Source of the DNA: Pseudomonas reinekei
Lineage (GTDB): Bacteria; Pseudomonadota; Gammaproteobacteria; Pseudomonadales; Pseudomonadaceae
Reading direction: 5' to 3'
Length of the DNA: 64,000 nt
NCBI RefSeq assembly: GCF_001945365.1
Contig: NZ_MSTQ01000001.1
Span: 372,001-436,000 of the forward strand
Of the stretch, positions 18,921 through 26,471 are shown piece after piece (positions within the stretch are counted from its first letter, which is position 1; the number at the start of each line of letters is the position of its first letter). The notes below the pieces were generated by a model that saw nothing but the letters and a program-made list of their open reading frames with translations, was not told where the DNA came from and did not search any database. Both the position numbers and the translations under genes were made by a program.

Positions 18921-18960
18921 CTAAATTGCATCCAGATTTTGCATACAATAATTAGAGGAA
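18921..18960 (+). promoter_or_regulatory. Candidate GntR operator and promoter
   Basis: Between the divergent regulator and transporter genes there is a direct repeat, TTGCATCCA at 18926-18934 and TTGCATACA at 18939-18947. The second overlaps TACAAT (18944-18949), a five-of-six match to a -10 element. TTTGCATACAA resembles FCD-type operators. AGAGGAA at 18954-18960 is the ribosome binding site of the ATPase gene. Confidence 0.45.
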
Positions 18961-18969
18961 TGCACCATT

Positions 18970-20055
18970 ATGGGTCATCCAGTTGCAATTGAAGTGCGAA
19001 ACGTCTCAAAGCGTTATTCCGACGATCCCGGACTGGCTCCAGCGCTGGATAACGTTTCTGTCGACATTGCCGACAACGAATTCTTCACCCTGCTCGGCCC
19101 TTCCGGCTGTGGCAAAACCACCTTACTGCGCACCATCGCCGGTTTCGAGCATGTCAGCGACGGCGAGATCCGTCTGGCCGGTGAACCGGTCAATGATCTG
19201 CCGCCGTTCAAGCGCCGGGTCAATACGGTATTCCAGAGCTACGCGCTGTTTCCTCACATGAGTGTTGCGCAGAATATCGCCTTCGGCCTCGAGATGCAGG
19301 GCCTTGATCGCAAACTGATTCCGCAGCGCGTCGATGAGATGCTGGCACTGGTGCAAATGCAACACCTGGCCAAGCGCAAACCGGCGGAACTGTCGGGCGG
19401 CCAGCAGCAGCGGGTTGCTCTGGCCCGGGCCCTGGCGCCAAAGCCCAAAGTATTGTTGCTGGATGAACCGCTGTCGGCGCTGGACCTCAAGCTGCGCAAG
19501 GAAATGCAGGTCGAACTCAAGCGCGTGCAGAAAGAAGCCGGGATCACCTTCATTTTCGTCACCCACGATCAGGAAGAAGCCCTGACCCTGTCCGATCGCA
19601 TTGCGGTGATGTCGGCCGGGAAGATCCTGCAAATCGGCACGCCCAATGAAATTTACGAGCGCCCGCAGCATCAGTTCGTCGCGCAGTTCATCGGCGACAT
19701 CAACTTCCTTCCCGGTCACCTCAAGCGTGGCCAGCAAAACCAAAACCTCTTCGTGCCCAACGGCATGCCGGTGGAAATCCCCTGCCCGGCCCACGGCTTC
19801 GATGGCGGCAAGGTGCAACTGGCGTTTCGCCCGGAGCGCTCGCAACTGGTCGACCCCACGCAACCGCATCACCTGCGCGGCGTGATCGAAGCCGTGTTGT
19901 ATGTCGGCACGGCGACGCTCTATCAGTGCCGCTTGAACAACGACATCAAGGTCATGCTGCGCGAGAACAACGAAGGCCTGAACCATGGCCGGGTGGTCGG
20001 CGATCGCGTCGCGGTCAACCTGCCGCCCCACGCCTGCCTGTTGATGGAGGCCTGA
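18970..20055 (+). CDS. ABC transporter ATPase, PotA-like
   Basis: A 361-residue ATPase of the spermidine/putrescine (PotA) subfamily: Walker A GPSGCGKTT, Q-loop FQSYALFPHM, signature LSGGQQQRVALARAL, Walker B VLLLDEPLSALD, H-loop FVTHDQEEAL, and a C-terminal TOBE domain (about 280-355). It is the first gene of an operon with two permeases (1-base gap, then a 4-base overlap) and a binding protein. PotA-type ATPases also serve importers of opines, thiamine-like and other cationic or amide compounds, so polyamine specificity should not be assumed here. Confidence 0.92.
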   Translation: MGHPVAIEVRNVSKRYSDDPGLAPALDNVSVDIADNEFFTLLGPSGCGKTTLLRTIAGFEHVSDGEIRLAGEPVNDLPPFKRRVNTVFQSYALFPHMSVAQNIAFGLEMQGLDRKLIPQRVDEMLALVQMQHLAKRKPAELSGGQQQRVALARALAPKPKVLLLDEPLSALDLKLRKEMQVELKRVQKEAGITFIFVTHDQEEALTLSDRIAVMSAGKILQIGTPNEIYERPQHQFVAQFIGDINFLPGHLKRGQQNQNLFVPNGMPVEIPCPAHGFDGGKVQLAFRPERSQLVDPTQPHHLRGVIEAVLYVGTATLYQCRLNNDIKVMLRENNEGLNHGRVVGDRVAVNLPPHACLLMEA

Positions 20056-20056
20056 G

Positions 20057-20974
20057 ATGAGCGTCAGCAGCACTTCCCCTGCCCTTAACCGTGCGCTGTT
20101 GCTCAGCCCGGTGGTCCTGACCCTGCTGGCCCTGATCGCCGTTCCGCTGGGCATCATGGGCTACATCAGCCTGTTGCCGCGCAACGTCTACGGTGGCGTC
20201 GACTGGCAGGCCGACTGGCAATTGCAAAGCTACGTGCAGCTGTTTTTCCAGGAAGGTTTCGATGGCGAACTGGAGCTGAACTGGGTCTATGCCCAGGCGC
20301 TGATCCGGTCGGTGTTCCAGGCCGGTGGCACCACGATCCTGTGCTTCCTGTTCGGCTTTCCGGTGGCGTTGTGGATGTCGAGCTTGACCCCGCGCCGACG
20401 CAACCTGATGGTATTGCTGATCACCATCCCGTTCTGGACCAACCTGCTGATTCGCAACTACGCCTGGTTGATCATCCTGCGCGAACACGGCTGGGTCGCC
20501 CAAAGCCTCAACGCGCTGTTTCCCCAGGCCGGTGGCATCACCCTGCTCTACAACGACTTCGCGGTCAGCGTCGGGCTGGTCTACAGCTTCCTGCCGTTCA
20601 TGATTTTGCCGATCTACTCAACCCTGGAAAAACTCGACTGGCGCCTGGTGGAAGCCGCGTATGACCTCGGCGCCAATCGCTGGCATGCGTTACGGCGGAT
20701 CATCCTGCCGCTGTCGATGCCGGGGGTGATTGCCGGGTCGCTGCTGGTATTTGTGCCGAGTCTCGGTGCGTTCATCACCCCGGCGATCCTCGGCGGCGGC
20801 AAGACGCTGATGATCGGCAACCTGATCCAGCAGCAGTTCGGCACCGCGCGCAACTGGCCGCTGGGCAGTTCGCTGTCGTTCCTGTTGCTGGGCATTCTGC
20901 TGCTGTCGCTGGTGCTGTACGCCCTGTATAGCCGCAGCGCCGCCAAAACCCTTCGTCGGGGAGCCACCACATGA
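20057..20974 (+). CDS. ABC permease, PotB-like
   Basis: A 305-residue inner-membrane permease with six predicted helices; the first spans residues 14-36. The EAA loop that docks on the ATPase is visible as VEAAYDLGANRWHALRRIILPLSMPG. A large periplasmic segment (about 37-85) after helix 1 is typical of PotB. It follows the ATPase by one base and overlaps the next permease by four (ATGA). Confidence 0.92.
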   Translation: MSVSSTSPALNRALLLSPVVLTLLALIAVPLGIMGYISLLPRNVYGGVDWQADWQLQSYVQLFFQEGFDGELELNWVYAQALIRSVFQAGGTTILCFLFGFPVALWMSSLTPRRRNLMVLLITIPFWTNLLIRNYAWLIILREHGWVAQSLNALFPQAGGITLLYNDFAVSVGLVYSFLPFMILPIYSTLEKLDWRLVEAAYDLGANRWHALRRIILPLSMPGVIAGSLLVFVPSLGAFITPAILGGGKTLMIGNLIQQQFGTARNWPLGSSLSFLLLGILLLSLVLYALYSRSAAKTLRRGATT

Positions 20975-21759
20975 TTGCCCTGCACTTGAAAAAACTGCCG
21001 CTGACCCGCGAAGTCAGCCTGCTGATCCTGGCCTATCTGTACCTGCCGATTGTCGTGTTGATCGCCTACAGCTTCAACGCCAACCGTTCGGCGACAGTGT
21101 GGACCGAGTTTTCGTTCGCCTGGTACGGACGGATCCTGGCCAACCCGTCGATCCAGACGGCGGCACTGAACTCGATCATCGTCGCCAGCATTGCCACGGT
21201 TTGCGCCACCGCCATTGCGCTGCTCGCGGCACTAGCGACTTACCGGCCGTTCTATGGGCAGAGAATGGTCGAAGGCGGGATCAACCTGCCGCTGATCCTG
21301 CCGGAGATCGTCACTGCTGTGGCCACGCTGCTGCTGTTCATGGCGCTGGGGATCAAGCTCGGGTTGCTGACGGTGATCGTCGCGCACATCGGCTTTTGCA
21401 TTCCCTTCGCCTACCTGCCGATCCGCGCGCGGCTCAATGACCTGGACAAGAGCCTGCTGGAAGCGGCCAACGACCTCTACGCCAACCCGTGGCAGGTGTT
21501 TCGCCGGGTGACGCTGCCGCTGTTGTGGCCGGCAGTGCTGTCCGGGTCGGTGCTGGCGTTCGTGGTCAGCCTCGACGATTTCATCATGACCTTCTTCGTC
21601 GCCGGTCCCGGCTCAACGACCTTGCCGGTGTACATCTTCTCGGCGATCAAGTCAGGCGTAACGCCGGAGATCAATGCGATCTCCACCCTGATGCTGGTGA
21701 TTTCCATCGTGCTGGTGGTGCTGGCCTTCTGGCTGGGACAGCGCGGCAAAAACCAATGA
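20971..21759 (+). CDS. ABC permease, PotC-like
   Basis: A 262-residue second permease of the same importer, with helix 1 at about residues 15-35 and the EAA loop LEAANDLYANPWQVFRRVTLP. Six helices by hydrophobicity. Overlaps the previous gene by four bases; its stop is 17 bases before the binding-protein start. Confidence 0.92.
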   Translation: MIALHLKKLPLTREVSLLILAYLYLPIVVLIAYSFNANRSATVWTEFSFAWYGRILANPSIQTAALNSIIVASIATVCATAIALLAALATYRPFYGQRMVEGGINLPLILPEIVTAVATLLLFMALGIKLGLLTVIVAHIGFCIPFAYLPIRARLNDLDKSLLEAANDLYANPWQVFRRVTLPLLWPAVLSGSVLAFVVSLDDFIMTFFVAGPGSTTLPVYIFSAIKSGVTPEINAISTLMLVISIVLVVLAFWLGQRGKNQ

Positions 21760-21776
21760 ACCTGGAGCGTTCTCTA

Positions 21777-22829
21777 ATGAAAAACAAAAGCATGCGTGAC
21801 GGCATCGCCGGTCTGGCCCTCAGTTGTTTGACTGTTTTTACCGCACAAGCTGCAGAGCCCAAGCAATTGTTCTTCTACAACTGGACCGACTACTACCCGG
21901 TCGAGCTGCTGGCCAAGTTCGAAAAAGAGACCGGCATCAAAGTCACCATGGACGGCTACGACAGCAACGAAACCCTGCTGGCCAAGTTGCAGGCCGGCGG
22001 CGCGGCGTATGACGTGATCGTGCCGTCGCAGTCGATCATGCGCACCCTGATCAACCAGGACCTGCTGCTGGAAATCAACGCCTCGGCCCTGCCCAACTTC
22101 CAGTACGTCAAACCGGCGTTCCGCGACCCGAGCTTCGACCCGGGCCGCAAGTTCTCCGCGCCGTACCTGTGGGGCACCACCGGGTTCTCTTATGACAGCG
22201 CGCGGGTGCCTGGCGGCAAACTTGACGATTCGTGGAAAGAATTCTTCGAACCACGCAAGGAACTGCAAGGCCAACTTGCCGCCCTCGACACGTCCAGCAG
22301 CGTGATCAACGCCGCCAGCCATTACCTGAATGTCGACGAATGCAGCGAAAACCCGCAGGACGCCAAGCGCATTCTGGAGCTGCTGCAAAAACAGAAACCG
22401 TTCCTGAAGATGTACAGCTCGGACAACACCGTCGACCGCATGGCCAGCGGTGAAGTGATCATGATGCAGAACTGGAACGGCTCTACTGCCCGGGCCACCT
22501 TGCAGAAGAGCACCATCAAGTACGTGTATCCGAAGGAAGGCCTGGCGATGTTCCAGGACAACTTCGCCGTACCGAAAAGCGCGCCGCATCCCGGCAACGC
22601 GAAAATCTTCATCGACTGGATGATGAAACCGGAAAACGCCGCCGCCGTGTCCAACGCCATCGCCTACGACAACGGTATCCAGAGCGACAAGCTGATCGAC
22701 GCCAAATGGCGGGTCATGGATGCGATCAACATGCCCGACGAATTCGCCTCGCGCCTGCGTCCGGAAAAGGAATGCAGTAACAAGGCGCGGGAGCTGCAGG
22801 ACCGGATTTGGGCAAAGCTCAAGGGCTGA
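21777..22829 (+). CDS. Spermidine/putrescine-type (PotD-like) substrate-binding protein
   Basis: A 350-residue periplasmic protein with signal peptide (MKNKSMRDGIAGLALS, cleavage after AQA) and a PotD/PotF-like fold: LFFYNWTDYYPVELLAKFEKE, GYDSNETLLAKLQ, AAYDVIVPS and a late WMMKPENAA segment. The open frame extends far upstream into the permease gene; GGAG at 21763 fixes the ATG at 21777. Ligand specificity is unclear. Co-transcription with two amidohydrolases points to a nitrogenous ring or amide compound rather than a simple polyamine. The REP pair just after the gene may raise stability of the upstream message. Confidence 0.9.
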   Translation: MKNKSMRDGIAGLALSCLTVFTAQAAEPKQLFFYNWTDYYPVELLAKFEKETGIKVTMDGYDSNETLLAKLQAGGAAYDVIVPSQSIMRTLINQDLLLEINASALPNFQYVKPAFRDPSFDPGRKFSAPYLWGTTGFSYDSARVPGGKLDDSWKEFFEPRKELQGQLAALDTSSSVINAASHYLNVDECSENPQDAKRILELLQKQKPFLKMYSSDNTVDRMASGEVIMMQNWNGSTARATLQKSTIKYVYPKEGLAMFQDNFAVPKSAPHPGNAKIFIDWMMKPENAAAVSNAIAYDNGIQSDKLIDAKWRVMDAINMPDEFASRLRPEKECSNKARELQDRIWAKLKG

Positions 22830-22845
22830 TCCGAGACCGAGTCGC

Positions 22846-22928
22846 GGCCATCGCTGGCAAGCCAGCTCCCACAGTGATTTGTGAACACGTCCAAATCCTG
22901 TGGGAGCTGGCTTGCCAGCGATGAGGCC
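22846..22928. repeat. Inverted REP pair (TCGCTGGCAAGCCAGC type)
   Basis: Nearly perfect 25-base arms in inverted orientation (22848-22874 and 22898-22924; core GCTGGCAAGCCAGC) separated by about 23 bases. A REP class different from that at 18032. It sits between the binding-protein and first amidohydrolase genes of the same orientation. Confidence 0.88.
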
Positions 22929-22957
22929 CTCCCCAACCACACAAATTTGAGGTTTGT

Positions 22958-24154
22958 ATGACCCAACCCCGCTGGCTGCGCAACGTGCGCCCCTACGGTT
23001 TAACCGCCGAAGACCTGCTGATCGAAAACGGCCGGTTCACCCAACGCCGTCCGGCTTCGACCAACGAACTGCTGGCCACCGACATCGACGGCCAAAACCA
23101 CTTGCTGACCCCAGCCCTGGTGGAAAGCCATGTGCACCTGGACAAAACCCTGTGGGGGCAACCCTGGCGCCCAAACAGCGCCGGGCCAACCCTCAAGGAT
23201 TACATCGCCAATGAGCGCAGAATCCTGCGTGAGGTCACCTCGCCGATTGCGCAACGGGCCGGCGCGCTGCTGGAAAACTGCATCGCCCGGGGTTCGCTGA
23301 CCATGCGCTGCCACGTCGACATCGACCCGGAGTTCGGCCTGCGTCACGTCGAGGCCATGCAGCAACTGCGCGAAAAATACCGGGATCTGATTGACCTGCA
23401 ACTGGTGGTGTTCCCGCAGACGGGTTTGATCAGCCGCCCCGGCACCGCCCAATTGATGCGCGAAGCCATGGCCCTTGGCGTGGAAAACGTCGGCGGACTC
23501 GACCCTTGTGGCATCGACAACGACCCTGTCGCACAGCTGGATTTCGTGTTCAAACTGGCCAGCGAATTCGACCGTGGCGTCGACATTCACCTGCACGACA
23601 AGGGTGAACTGGGCCTGTGGCAGATTGCACTGATTGCCGACTACACCGAGCGTTTCAGCCGCCAGAATCGAGTGATGATCAGCCACGCCTACTGCCTCGG
23701 CATGCTGCCGTGGAGCCAGGTCAAACCGGTGGCCGAACGCCTCGCCGCCTTGGGCATTTCGCTGATGAGTTCGGCGCCCGCCGATTGCGCGGTGCCGCCG
23801 TTCCTCGCTCTGCGCGAAACCGGGGTGAATGTATGCCTGGGTTCGGACGGCATCCGTGATGCCTGGTCGCCCATGGGCAACGGCGACATGCTGGAACGCG
23901 CGATGTTGCTGGCGTTTCGTTTCGATTTGAACAAGGACGAAGAACTGGCGGCGGCGTTTGAGGCCGCGACGGTGAATGGCGCCCAGGCCCTGGGGTACGA
24001 AGCGAATCGCCTGGAAATCGGCCAGCCAGCGGACTTCCTGCTGATGCCGGTACAGACACTGGGTGAAGCGGTGGTTTCGCGGCCGCTACGGCAGGTGTAT
24101 CGCGCGGGCCAGTTAATCGCAGCGGGTGGCCGCTTGCTGGACAGCCGCCTGTGA
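22958..24154 (+). CDS. Cytosine-deaminase-like amidohydrolase
   Basis: A 398-residue amidohydrolase-superfamily enzyme with the metal motif ESHVHLDK (HxH), HLHDKG, ISHAYCLG and LGSDGIRDAW. The overall pattern matches CodA-type cytosine deaminases and related N-heterocycle deaminases, though the CodA substrate loop (VHCDE) reads IHLHDKGE here. Expected to be cytoplasmic and to hydrolyse a C-N bond of an imported cyclic compound. Overlaps the next gene by four bases. The exact substrate is unknown. Confidence 0.82.
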   Translation: MTQPRWLRNVRPYGLTAEDLLIENGRFTQRRPASTNELLATDIDGQNHLLTPALVESHVHLDKTLWGQPWRPNSAGPTLKDYIANERRILREVTSPIAQRAGALLENCIARGSLTMRCHVDIDPEFGLRHVEAMQQLREKYRDLIDLQLVVFPQTGLISRPGTAQLMREAMALGVENVGGLDPCGIDNDPVAQLDFVFKLASEFDRGVDIHLHDKGELGLWQIALIADYTERFSRQNRVMISHAYCLGMLPWSQVKPVAERLAALGISLMSSAPADCAVPPFLALRETGVNVCLGSDGIRDAWSPMGNGDMLERAMLLAFRFDLNKDEELAAAFEAATVNGAQALGYEANRLEIGQPADFLLMPVQTLGEAVVSRPLRQVYRAGQLIAAGGRLLDSRL

Positions 24155-25638
24155 AGCGCATCGGGCTTCGGGCCAGTTGCGTGGTCGGCTTTGACGGTGC
24201 CCAGCATGTGCTATGGCGCGACGGCGAAGTGATCTTCAACGGTTCACGCATCGAGTTTGTCGGGCGCGGTTATGCCGGGCCGGTGGATCAATGGATCGAC
24301 TACGGCAACGCGCTGATCGGCCCCGGCTTCATTGATCTGGACGCCCTCGGCGATCTTGATTCCACGGTATTGACCCTCGACAACGGCGATGAGCGCGACA
24401 TGGGCCGCCTGTGGTCCGCGGAGCATCTGGCCCGCGGTCCACGGGAGAGTTATGGCCCCGAGGAGGAAGTTTTCAAATATCGCTACGCCTTCACCCAGTT
24501 GATCCGCAACGGCATTACCACCGCCATGCCGATCACCTCGATGTATTACCGCGAATGGGCGGAAACCTACGACGAGTTTGCTGCGGTGGCCGGTGTGGCG
24601 GCCGAGTTGGGCCTGCGCACTTACCTCGGACCTTGCTACATGAGCGGCATGAGTTACTGGCAGGCCGACGGTACCCTGGCGCATCACTGGGATGAGCCAC
24701 GGGGCATGGCCGGACTCGACGCTGCCGAGCGTTTTTTCCGTGATTTCGACGGCGCCAACGGCGGCCTGATTCGCGGCGCGCTGCTGCCCGACCGCATCCA
24801 GACCTGCACACCCGCGCTGCTGCAACGCACCGCCGCGTTGAGCCGCGAACTGAACGCGCCGATGCGTTTGCATTGCTGTCAAGGCCTCGACGAAGTGGCC
24901 ATGGTCGAGCAACTGCGCGGCACGTCACCGCTGGGCTGGTTGCAGCGGCTTGGACTTTTGAATCCGCGTAGCCTGCTGCCCCACGGCCTCTACACCCGTG
25001 GCGATGAAGATCTTCAACGGGTGGTGGATGGCGGCGCGAGCCTGGTGCATTGCCCGGTGGTCTTTGCCCGGGACGGCGAGGCGTTGAACTCTTTCGGTCG
25101 CTACCGGGCCAAGGGCATCAACTTCGCCCTCGGCACCGACACCTGGCCGGCGGACTTGCTGGACAACATGCGCCAAGGCCTGAACATCGCCCGGTTGATG
25201 GAGGGCGGCAATCAACTGACCAGCGCGCTGGACCTGTACAACGCCGCCACCCTCGGGGGGGCCAAGGCTCTGGGCCGTGACGATATCGGTCGCTTGGCGC
25301 CGGGAGCACAAGCCGACATCACCGTGTTCAGCCTGCGCGGCCTGCACTTGGGGCCGTTGTTCGATCCTTTGAAAAATCTGCTGCTGGCCGGTCGCGGTGA
25401 CGACTGCATCGCCAGTTACATCAATGGCCGCTGCGTGATGCAGGACGGCCAGGTTCAGGGTGTCGACTACCCCGCCTTGCAACGCCAGGCCCAACGGCAA
25501 TTCGAAACCCTGATGCGCAGCCACAGCGACCGGGCCTTCGGCCAACCGGACTGGAAGACCCTGTTCCAACCGGCCATCCCGTTCGCCGACGACTTCAGCG
25601 CACAGGCGCCACTCTGCGCCATTGATCCTCTCCTTTAG
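24151..25638 (+). CDS. Amidohydrolase-family protein with altered metal motif
   Basis: A 495-residue amidohydrolase of the TRZ/ATZ/guanine-deaminase branch. The usual PGxxxxHxH motif is replaced by GPGFIDLDALGDLD, so both first-site histidines are missing. Later ligand positions remain (RLHCCQG, LLPHGLYTRGDED, HCPVVFARDG, LGTDTWPAD). It is therefore either a mononuclear enzyme with a changed site or a non-hydrolytic relative. I recall similar DLDALGDLD sequences in other proteobacteria, which argues against a random defect, but this was not checked. It is translated with the deaminase (ATGA overlap). Confidence 0.8.
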   Translation: MKRIGLRASCVVGFDGAQHVLWRDGEVIFNGSRIEFVGRGYAGPVDQWIDYGNALIGPGFIDLDALGDLDSTVLTLDNGDERDMGRLWSAEHLARGPRESYGPEEEVFKYRYAFTQLIRNGITTAMPITSMYYREWAETYDEFAAVAGVAAELGLRTYLGPCYMSGMSYWQADGTLAHHWDEPRGMAGLDAAERFFRDFDGANGGLIRGALLPDRIQTCTPALLQRTAALSRELNAPMRLHCCQGLDEVAMVEQLRGTSPLGWLQRLGLLNPRSLLPHGLYTRGDEDLQRVVDGGASLVHCPVVFARDGEALNSFGRYRAKGINFALGTDTWPADLLDNMRQGLNIARLMEGGNQLTSALDLYNAATLGGAKALGRDDIGRLAPGAQADITVFSLRGLHLGPLFDPLKNLLLAGRGDDCIASYINGRCVMQDGQVQGVDYPALQRQAQRQFETLMRSHSDRAFGQPDWKTLFQPAIPFADDFSAQAPLCAIDPLL

Positions 25639-25650
25639 AGATTTTTGCCC

Positions 25651-26313
25651 ATGCAAAGCTTCGACTTCAGCCAACTGAGCCCACGGGACAAGTACAAAAT
25701 TCTGATCGGCAGTGTGGTGCCCCGCCCCATCGCGCTGGTCACCACCGTCGATCGCGAAGGCCGGGTCAACGCCGCGCCGTTCAGCTTTTTCAATGCGCTT
25801 TCCGCCGATCCGCCAATCCTCGCGCTGGGCGTTGAAAACTATGGCGACCAAAGCCCCAAGGACACCACCCGCAACATCCAGCTCAACCAGGAATTCACGG
25901 TGAACATCGTCAGCGATGCATTGGTGGAAGCCATGAACGTCTGCGCCGTACCTTTTGCGCCTGGCTTTGACGAACTGACCGCAGCTGGCCTCACCGCCAT
26001 TGCGGGCACGACCGTCAAATGCCCGCGCATCGGCGAAGCCCCGGTAGCGCTGGAGTGTCGACGGATGATGGCGCTGTCCATCGGCCAGTCGCGGGAGATC
26101 ATTTTCGGCGAAGTGCTGATGGCCCATGTGCGTGATGAACTCATCGACCCGAAAACCCTGTACATCGATCAGCTCGGGCTCGATGCGATCGGGCGGATGG
26201 GCGGGCATGGCTATGCGCGCACCAGGGATTACTTCGACCTGCCCACCCGTTCTTTACAGGCATGGACCGATGCACCAGGCGGTGGCGAGCGATTCTGGCC
26301 TGTTACCAAATAA
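25651..26313 (+). CDS. Flavin reductase (DIM6/NTAB-like) family protein
   Basis: A 220-residue FMN-binding split-barrel protein: MQSFDFSQLSPRDKYKILIG, then SVVPRPIALVTTVD, AAPFSFFNALSADPP and a GHGYARTRDYF tail. These proteins bind FMN and either supply reduced flavin to a monooxygenase or act on their own. The ATG at 25651 is preferred over an upstream TTG two codons earlier. It is 12 bases after the second amidohydrolase and ends the cluster. No partner monooxygenase is present in the window. Confidence 0.85.
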   Translation: MQSFDFSQLSPRDKYKILIGSVVPRPIALVTTVDREGRVNAAPFSFFNALSADPPILALGVENYGDQSPKDTTRNIQLNQEFTVNIVSDALVEAMNVCAVPFAPGFDELTAAGLTAIAGTTVKCPRIGEAPVALECRRMMALSIGQSREIIFGEVLMAHVRDELIDPKTLYIDQLGLDAIGRMGGHGYARTRDYFDLPTRSLQAWTDAPGGGERFWPVTK

Positions 26314-26333
26314 ACAGCTTTCACACCTCACCG

Positions 26334-26423
26334 GTGGGAGCGAGCCTGCTCGCGAAAGCGGTTGATCAGACACCACAAATATTGATTGCCAGACCGCCAT
26401 CGCGAGCAGGCTCGCTCCCACAG
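26334..26423. repeat. Inverted REP pair (GAGCGAGCCTGCTCGCGA type)
   Basis: Inverted copies at 26334-26356 and 26400-26423 share GTGGGAGCGAGCCTGCTCGC. It closes the catabolic cluster and lies between it and the convergent dnaE2 gene. Confidence 0.88.
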
Positions 26424-26471
26424 GTTTTCCATTTCAAATGACAAGCATTGAAGACATCGCTTCGCCACAGG

